From NCBI RefSeq assembly GCF_040253585.1, contig NZ_JBELAU010000007.1, forward strand, positions 317,557 through 381,556: 64,000 nt of DNA. Reading direction: 5' to 3'. Position numbers and translations under genes: made by a program. This document shows, piece after piece, positions 59,481 through 64,000 of the stretch (position 1 is the first letter of the stretch; the number at the start of each line of letters is the position of its first letter). Below the pieces are notes generated by a model that did no database searches, had not been told where the DNA came from, and saw only the letters and a program-made list of their open reading frames with translations. Source of the DNA: Emticicia sp040253585 (lineage in GTDB: Bacteria > Bacteroidota > Bacteroidia > Cytophagales > Spirosomataceae).

Positions 59481-59756
59481 TTAAACGATTGCGTAAATAT
59501 CAGACTCACGCATGATGAGGTACTCTTTACCGTCAACAGTGATTTCCGTACCAGCATATTTACCATAAAGTACGCTATCACCTACTTTAACTAAAGTTGG
59601 CTCATCTTTTTTGCCTGGCCCTACTGCTACTACAATACCTTTTTGTGGTTTTTCTTTTGCTGTATCAGGGATGATGATACCAAATGCTGTTTTTTCCTCT
59701 GCCGGAGCAGCTTCTACCAATACTCTGTCTGCTAATGGCTTGATGTTTACTGACAT
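59481..59756 (-). CDS. groS: Co-chaperonin GroES
   Basis: 91 residues. The pattern KPLADRVLVEAAPAEEKTAFGIIIPDTAKEKPQKGIVVAVGPG is the standard GroES start with the mobile loop, followed by VKVGDSVLYGKYAGTEITVDGKEYLIMRESDIYAIV. It caps the GroEL ring. It is followed after 105 bases by groEL on the same strand. A -7 element TACCTTTG (minus strand, + positions 59911-59918) lies about 155 bases upstream. Confidence 0.97.
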   Translation of the reverse strand: MSVNIKPLADRVLVEAAPAEEKTAFGIIIPDTAKEKPQKGIVVAVGPGKKDEPTLVKVGDSVLYGKYAGTEITVDGKEYLIMRESDIYAIV

Positions 59757-60037
59757 TTTATTCTGAGTTTTTGAGTTTATAAAATTTAGATTTAAGATTT
59801 AAATAGATTCGAGACAAGGAATTTTGAAGTTTTACCTCCATACGTCTTGAATCTATAAAATTTAATTCTTGACGTGATGTCAGTTCCACAAAAGTTCTGC
59901 CAACGGACGGCAAAGGTACGGTTTTCTGCCAAAATTTCAGTTTTGACTGCCAAAAATGTTTCAAGTACTGACAGGAAATGTTTTGAGGTATATTTTTTTG
60001 ACAAGAAAATTCAAGATTTGTCAGTGTCTTAATTCTC
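59757..60037. other. Leader and promoter region of groES
   Basis: The minus strand carries TACCTTTG (+ positions 59911-59918), a -7 match, and three TGGCAG copies (+ positions 59897-59902, 59926-59931, 59947-59952). No CIRCE element was found. An open frame in this region (59792-60004) runs through the promoter and is taken as chance. Confidence 0.5.
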
Positions 60038-60559
60038 TCAAAAACTATATCGAAGAGCTAAACCCAAGGAATTTTCATCGGTTTTGAGTTGTAAACTACT
60101 TACATTATTCTGACCAATTGCTTGGTTATATCTGATTGCTGCTTTTTTGACATGTGATTTCCCAATTAATGAGGTGGTGATACTTCCGACCAGCGATGCT
60201 CCAATAATGCTCAAGTAAGTAGAGGAGTAAAAACCACTTTGCCGAGTACGGGTTTTATTGAATGTTGCCAAAAAATAAATGGTAGGGATAATACTTATGG
60301 CTTGCCCAATGCCAGTAAAAGTTTTGTAGCGTCGGTAGTGAAAATTTACTTCGGGATCATTTAATTCAAAAAAGGGAACTTCGAGTGAGTTATAGCTGCT
60401 CAGTCGGCGTTCACCATAGTAGTATGAGCCGTTTACTTTTTGTAAAGGTTTCAGATAATATAGTTTTCGTGTAATATTTGGATTGTAATACGCCGAATCT
60501 TTCTGAGCAAAAATGCTGAAAGAAATACTGAAAAATAGGAGTGTGAGGAGTGTTTTCAT
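60038..60559 (-). CDS. Secreted hypothetical protein, 173 residues
   Basis: From the ATG at 60559, which starts a signal peptide (MKTLLTLLFFSISFSIFAQKDS). The mature part has a Tyr-rich N-terminal segment (AYYNPNITRKLYYLKPLQKVNGSYYYGERRLSSYNSLEVPFF), a hydrophobic helix pair (FTGIGQAISIIPTIYFLATF and STYLSIIGASLVGSITTSLIG) and a final ALRYSF that resembles outer-membrane protein ends. I do not recognise the family. It follows the DUF1501 gene on the same strand. Confidence 0.7.
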   Translation of the reverse strand: MKTLLTLLFFSISFSIFAQKDSAYYNPNITRKLYYLKPLQKVNGSYYYGERRLSSYNSLEVPFFELNDPEVNFHYRRYKTFTGIGQAISIIPTIYFLATFNKTRTRQSGFYSSTYLSIIGASLVGSITTSLIGKSHVKKAAIRYNQAIGQNNVSSLQLKTDENSLGLALRYSF

Positions 60560-60589
60560 AAGTTTTTTGTAATACAATCGCTTCGGCGG

Positions 60590-60643
60590 ACCGATTTCCG
60601 AATTGTGAACTGAGTGATAACACAATTCGGAGAATTGTGCTAC
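60590..60643. repeat. Double-palindrome element, copy 4 (one half degenerate)
   Basis: ACAATTCGGAGAATTGT (60622-60638) is a perfect 17-base palindrome with a GGA centre, followed by GCTAC. The left half, ACCGATTTCCGAATTGT (60590-60606), has a TCC centre but damaged arms. It lies between the DUF1501 gene and the secreted hypothetical gene. Confidence 0.6.
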
Positions 60644-60647
60644 AAAG

Positions 60648-62123
60648 TTAAGCTAAAATTGGTTTAATTACTTTTCCTGCCACATCAGTTAACCTAAATG
60701 GTCTTCCTTGGAAGGCATATGTTAGTTTTTCGTGGTCGAAACCCATCAGATGCAAGATAGTTGCTTGCAAATCATGCACGTGTGTGCGGTCTTTTACTCC
60801 GTAATATCCTAAATCGTCGGTCTCGCCAAAAGTCATTCCTTTTTTGAGTCCGCCACCTGCCATAAAGACAGTAAAGGCATCAAGATGATGGTCACGACCT
60901 TTGAATGGCAAAGTTTGCCCATCACGATTTTCTTGCATAGGTGTGCGACCAAATTCTCCGCCCCAAACGATTAGGGTTTCGTCGAGTAATCCCCTCATTT
61001 TTAGGTCTTTTATAAGAGCAGTTACTGAGCGGTCAGTTACCTGACATAAATCTTTGAAACCACCATCGAGCGAAAGGCGTTGGTCTGTGCCGTGCGAATC
61101 CCATCCCCAGTGAAAAAGCTGCACGAAACGCACGCCGTTTTCGATTAAACGTCTGGCCAGTAGGCAGTTATTGGCAAATGAGCCTTCGCCTGGCACAGCC
61201 CCATACATATTCCTTACCCATTCGGGTTCTTTACTGGTGTCCATAACTTCGGGAACAGACATTTGCATTCGGAATGCCATTTCGTATTGAGAAATCCGAG
61301 TCAGAATTTCGGGGTCTTGTACGGCTTCGTATTGTTGTTTGTTTATTTCGTTGATTGCCTCAATAGTTTGCTTCCGAATATCTCGGCTCATGCCGTGCGG
61401 GTCAGAAACATACAGAACTGGGTCGCCACCCGTGCGGCATTGCACACCTTGATAGATAGACGGTAAAAATCCACTTCCCCAAACGCTTTTGCCAGCATCG
61501 GGGCTGCGTCCGCCCGAAGCCAAGACTATAAAACCTGGTAGATTTTGATTTTCAGAACCCAACCCATAAACCGACCATGCACCAATACTCGGTCGCCCCA
61601 AGCGTGGGCTGCCTGTGTGCATCAGTAATTGTGCAGGTGCGTGATTAAACTGGTCAGTGTACATGGCTTTCAAGAAAGTCAAGTCATCGGCTACTTCGGG
61701 CAGATAGGGCAGAAAGTCAGAAATCATTGCTCCTGAATTTCCATGTTGCTTGAATTGCCCGATTGAACCGAGCATTTTGGGTACACCTCTGATGAAAGCA
61801 AATTTTTTGCCCTCCAGAAATTCTTGCGGACAATCTTGCCCATCGAATTTTTGTAAAGCGGGCTTATAATCAAAGAGTTCTAACTGTGATGGAGCTCCCG
61901 CCATGTGAATATAAATCACTTGTTTTACTTTCGGAGTAAAATGCGGTTGCTTCGGAAACATGGGGTCGATGAGTGCTTGTGCTGGATTTTCTTTTCCCGA
62001 ACAACCACCTAACAACGAACCAAAAGCCATTGCTCCGAGTCCTGTTGTACAGGTTTGCAGAAAATGGCGTCGGGTTTGGTATTGTGCCTCAGCGTGTAGA
62101 AATTCCTTGATTAACTTTTGCAT
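60648..62123 (-). CDS. DUF1501 family exported protein (sulfatase-like)
   Basis: 491 residues. The N-terminus has a Tat-like RRHFLQTCTTGLGAMAFGSLLGGCSG with a lipobox Cys, so it is exported and probably lipid-anchored. The middle has the typical VIYIHMAGAPSQLELFDYKPAL, GNSGAMISDFLPYL, DQFNHAPAQLLMHTGSPRLGRPSIGAWSVYGLG and TLIVWGGEFGRTPMQENRDGQTLPFKGRDHH blocks. DUF1501 proteins share the alkaline-phosphatase/sulfatase fold and usually pair with DUF1553 cytochrome-like proteins; no such partner is adjacent here. Substrate unknown. Confidence 0.9.
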   Translation of the reverse strand: MQKLIKEFLHAEAQYQTRRHFLQTCTTGLGAMAFGSLLGGCSGKENPAQALIDPMFPKQPHFTPKVKQVIYIHMAGAPSQLELFDYKPALQKFDGQDCPQEFLEGKKFAFIRGVPKMLGSIGQFKQHGNSGAMISDFLPYLPEVADDLTFLKAMYTDQFNHAPAQLLMHTGSPRLGRPSIGAWSVYGLGSENQNLPGFIVLASGGRSPDAGKSVWGSGFLPSIYQGVQCRTGGDPVLYVSDPHGMSRDIRKQTIEAINEINKQQYEAVQDPEILTRISQYEMAFRMQMSVPEVMDTSKEPEWVRNMYGAVPGEGSFANNCLLARRLIENGVRFVQLFHWGWDSHGTDQRLSLDGGFKDLCQVTDRSVTALIKDLKMRGLLDETLIVWGGEFGRTPMQENRDGQTLPFKGRDHHLDAFTVFMAGGGLKKGMTFGETDDLGYYGVKDRTHVHDLQATILHLMGFDHEKLTYAFQGRPFRLTDVAGKVIKPILA

Positions 62124-62248
62124 GGTAAAGGTCGAATTTGCCTACCAAATTACGAAAATATTTGTATAGACAAGTTAAGTTTTTCAATATTTCGCTCTTA
62201 CTTTCTACTATCCTATAGGTTTGAAACTGAACTTTAAACAAAAAAAAC

Positions 62249-62256
62249 TACTTTTG
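62249..62256 (+). promoter_or_regulatory. -7 promoter element before the phosphatidyltransferase gene
   Basis: TACTTTTG matches TAnnTTTG and lies 45 bases before the ATG at 62302. Confidence 0.45.
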
Positions 62257-62301
62257 TAAGAAGACTATATTGTCGGAAAGTTATAATTATGTTAAATTTT
62301 A

Positions 62302-63075
62302 ATGTCCAAACTTGCTGCTCAAGATAAATTTCTTGACTTTTCTGATTATGGAAGACCATTCGCTAAAATCATTGCTAATCAGTTAAAAAACACTCGTTTT
62401 ACTCCCGTTCATCTTACGCTCCTTTTTGCAGTTTCTGGTTTAGTTGCTGTTTATTGTATGCTCAATGCTCATTTTTTGTGGGCTGGAGTCTTTCTTATTC
62501 TCAAATCAATTCTTGATGCCGCCGATGGTGAATTATCAAGAGTGAAAAATACTCCTTCATACACAGGGCGATATTTAGATAGTGTCTTTGATATTATTTT
62601 GAATTTTATCTTTTTGATGAGTATATGCTATATCTCGGATACTACTTTTATGCTGGCACTGATTGCTTTCTTGTGTATTCAATTGCAGGGAACTGTATAT
62701 AATTTTTATTATGTAATTCTGAGAAACAATTCGGTAGGGGGCGATGCCACAAGTAAGATTTTCGAGACTGAAAGTCCCAAAGCATTTCCGAATGAAAGTC
62801 AAAAAGCAGTCAATGTTTTATTTGCCATTTATCTATCACTTTATGGGGTTTTTGATAGAATTGTTTATCGTTTAGATGCCGAAGCTTATAAAATAAAAAC
62901 TTTTCCGAGTTGGTTTATGACTTTGCTCTCTGTCTATGGGCTTGGATTTCAGTTATTGATAATTGCAGTGATGTTGGCCTTCAATTTAGTAAATTTCATT
63001 ATACCGTTTTTTATTGTTTATACGATATTTGTAGTGTTTTTGATAGGAATTAGACGCTTATATCTGACTCATTAA
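62302..63075 (+). CDS. CDP-alcohol phosphatidyltransferase family protein
   Basis: 257 residues with about six membrane helices. The family signature is present with a small change: ILDAADGELSRVKNTPSY followed by TGRYLDSVFDIILN, fitting D-x2-D-G-x2-S/A-R-x8-G-x3-D-x3-D (SR in place of AR). The three Asp residues bind the metal and CDP-alcohol. It transfers a phospho-alcohol from a CDP-lipid or CDP-alcohol in membrane lipid synthesis; the exact acceptor is unknown. A palindrome separates it from the convergent DUF3050 gene. Confidence 0.9.
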   Translation: MSKLAAQDKFLDFSDYGRPFAKIIANQLKNTRFTPVHLTLLFAVSGLVAVYCMLNAHFLWAGVFLILKSILDAADGELSRVKNTPSYTGRYLDSVFDIILNFIFLMSICYISDTTFMLALIAFLCIQLQGTVYNFYYVILRNNSVGGDATSKIFETESPKAFPNESQKAVNVLFAIYLSLYGVFDRIVYRLDAEAYKIKTFPSWFMTLLSVYGLGFQLLIIAVMLAFNLVNFIIPFFIVYTIFVVFLIGIRRLYLTH

Positions 63076-63092
63076 TTTCAAAGATATAAAAC

Positions 63093-63117
63093 AGGAACGT
63101 CTAATTTAGACGTTCCT
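63093..63117. terminator. Palindromic terminator candidate between convergent genes
   Basis: AGGAACGTCTAA (63093-63104) pairs perfectly with TTAGACGTTCCT (63106-63117) around a single base. It is a 25-base palindrome between the phosphatidyltransferase and DUF3050 genes. Confidence 0.65.
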
Positions 63118-63130
63118 ACGAAATTTAGTG

Positions 63131-63919
63131 TTACAAAGCTAAAACTTTCTTAGATGCAATACTTTCATAAACACCATCCCAAAGTTCGATGCGTTTTTGG
63201 AGCGAGTGTATTGTTGCAGCTTCGACTTCTTTCCAAAACTCTGTGTTTTCACCGCACAAATTAGCCGTCATTTGTAAGGCCAGATGACTGTGGTGGTCAC
63301 CATCTACCTCAATGTGGCGTTCGAGATAATATTTAAAGGTCGAGATTTTCTCTGGAACACTCAAATGAATATCATTAATGATAGACATAAACATTCCTGG
63401 AATCAAATCTTCACGGCCAAATGTAAAAATGGCAGCTTGAAGATAAGATTTGTTACTACGGATAATATCAAATGTAAAATTAACAAAGTTACGAGCAGCT
63501 TCTGGCGTACCAGCTGCCACGAATGATGATGATAAATCGCTTGATTCTTTCAAAACAGCAATGAATTTTTCGATTTGAGTAGTATCTACTTCGGCTTGGT
63601 GCATGGCATCGAGGTAAAGCTCGAAGTGACTTTTACGAATACCATTCATATCTACATCTGACTCTTCTCCTGTCACGATTTCGTTGATCAAATAACGAGT
63701 TTCGGCCGAACCCACTGGAAACCATGGCACTGTCGTACAAGTGAGGTTGCTTTGGAGAGATTTGAGCAATGACATAAAATCCCAGACAGCATACACATGA
63801 TACTGCATGAAAACTTTTAGGTCGTCGAGGTCATTGATTACGGAATAAACTTTGTGATTAATAATTTGTTGTCGTAAAGGTTCGATTTTTTCTTGAATTG
63901 ATTTTATGTGATGGTTCAT
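63131..63919 (-). CDS. DUF3050 family protein (heme-oxygenase-like fold)
   Basis: 262 residues from the ATG at 63919 (MNHHIKSIQEKIEPLRQQI); a longer frame to 63979 exists but the extra 20 residues do not fit the family. The typical block FMQYHVYAVWDFMSLLKSLQSNLTCTTVPWFP appears near residue 40, with His and Trp positions that fit DUF3050, an alpha-helical family related to heme oxygenase-like folds. A late HIEVDGDHHSHLALQM supplies further His residues. Function unknown; a metal site is probable. Confidence 0.88.
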   Translation of the reverse strand: MNHHIKSIQEKIEPLRQQIINHKVYSVINDLDDLKVFMQYHVYAVWDFMSLLKSLQSNLTCTTVPWFPVGSAETRYLINEIVTGEESDVDMNGIRKSHFELYLDAMHQAEVDTTQIEKFIAVLKESSDLSSSFVAAGTPEAARNFVNFTFDIIRSNKSYLQAAIFTFGREDLIPGMFMSIINDIHLSVPEKISTFKYYLERHIEVDGDHHSHLALQMTANLCGENTEFWKEVEAATIHSLQKRIELWDGVYESIASKKVLAL

Positions 63920-64000
63920 GATATAATTTGGACTGTGTAAATGATTAACATTTTGACTCGTGAAAATGTTGTCTTGCACTCAGATTTTAATGAAAATCTT

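Noticed and set aside
59897..59952. Sigma-54 promoter for groES
   Set aside because: TGGCAG copies have no TTGC partner at the required 4-5 base spacing.
59792..60004. 70-codon frame upstream of groES
   Set aside because: It covers the groES promoter region and the protein shows no recognisable features.
1..64000. tRNA, rRNA or tmRNA genes
   Set aside because: Scanned by eye for T-loop (GGTTCGA) and rRNA-like blocks; the GGTTCGA-like hits lie inside protein genes with no tRNA arms.

Overview
The window looks like chromosome from a low-GC member of the Bacteroidota, most likely order Cytophagales. Evidence: start codons lack Shine-Dalgarno sequences; many genes are preceded by the Bacteroidota -7 promoter element TAnnTTTG, with the cleanest full promoter in front of metF; and typical families are present (DUF4199, DUF2807 head-GIN, DUF4369-type thioredoxins, DUF1501, DUF3050, ROK kinase, Tat-exported Gfo/Idh/MocA oxidoreductase). 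No tRNA, rRNA, CRISPR array, prophage or complete insertion sequence was seen, and the genus cannot be named from sequence alone.

Layout. 1-9370: end of a TolC-like efflux protein, a Tat-exported oxidoreductase, a double-thioredoxin redoxin, a membrane-tethered LuxR protein, a ROK sugar kinase, a head-GIN lipoprotein and valS. 9386-13337: a RelE-type toxin-antitoxin pair, a magnesium-chelatase-like AAA+ ATPase, a 39-residue membrane protein, nagA and a LytTR regulator. 13374-20012: an accessory island, much richer in A+T in its centre, with a NarL-type regulator, a HopA1-family protein, an APH-like kinase, a secreted protein-glutaminase-like enzyme, a TPR histidine kinase, an orphan 137-residue protein and a second response regulator. 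20399-24489: alpha-E protein, Anbu proteasome-like protease, transglutaminase and nucleoside permease. 24567-34573: M16 protease, ispF, two secreted hydrolases, two Na+/H+ antiporters, alanine dehydrogenase and tsaE. 34877-38141: mrdA-rodA. 38217-50485: CoA-transferase, metF, a ParE-like toxin-antitoxin pair, DsrE, gyrB, a phosphohistidine phosphatase, a C-terminal processing protease, a second 39-residue membrane protein, rhodanese, an ABC-F ATPase, radC and rpsT. 50588-63979: Dabb protein, zinc phospholipase C, acyltransferase, YhdH-type reductase, DUF4369 thioredoxin, groES-groEL, DUF1501, a CDP-alcohol phosphatidyltransferase and DUF3050.

Most interesting region. The HopA1-family gene lies 13 bases downstream of an APH/LanK-like kinase gene on the same strand. 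This pairing is the core of class V lanthipeptide maturation (kinase LanK phosphorylates Ser/Thr, HopA1-type LanY eliminates phosphate). Here the pair sits beside a divergent secreted protein-deamidase-like gene that overlaps a TPR histidine kinase gene, with a response regulator close by. No obvious precursor peptide, LanX or exporter is visible, so the island may be a new peptide- or protein-modification system.

Between genes the window carries several repeat families. One is a double palindrome (two 17-base palindromes with TCC-like and GGA-like centres, flanked by GTA/TAC) present about four times. Another is a set of hairpins whose arms are made of 7-8 base tandem units that differ at each site. 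A third is a group of terminators sharing an AAGGAAG stem. These mostly sit between convergent genes or at operon ends.
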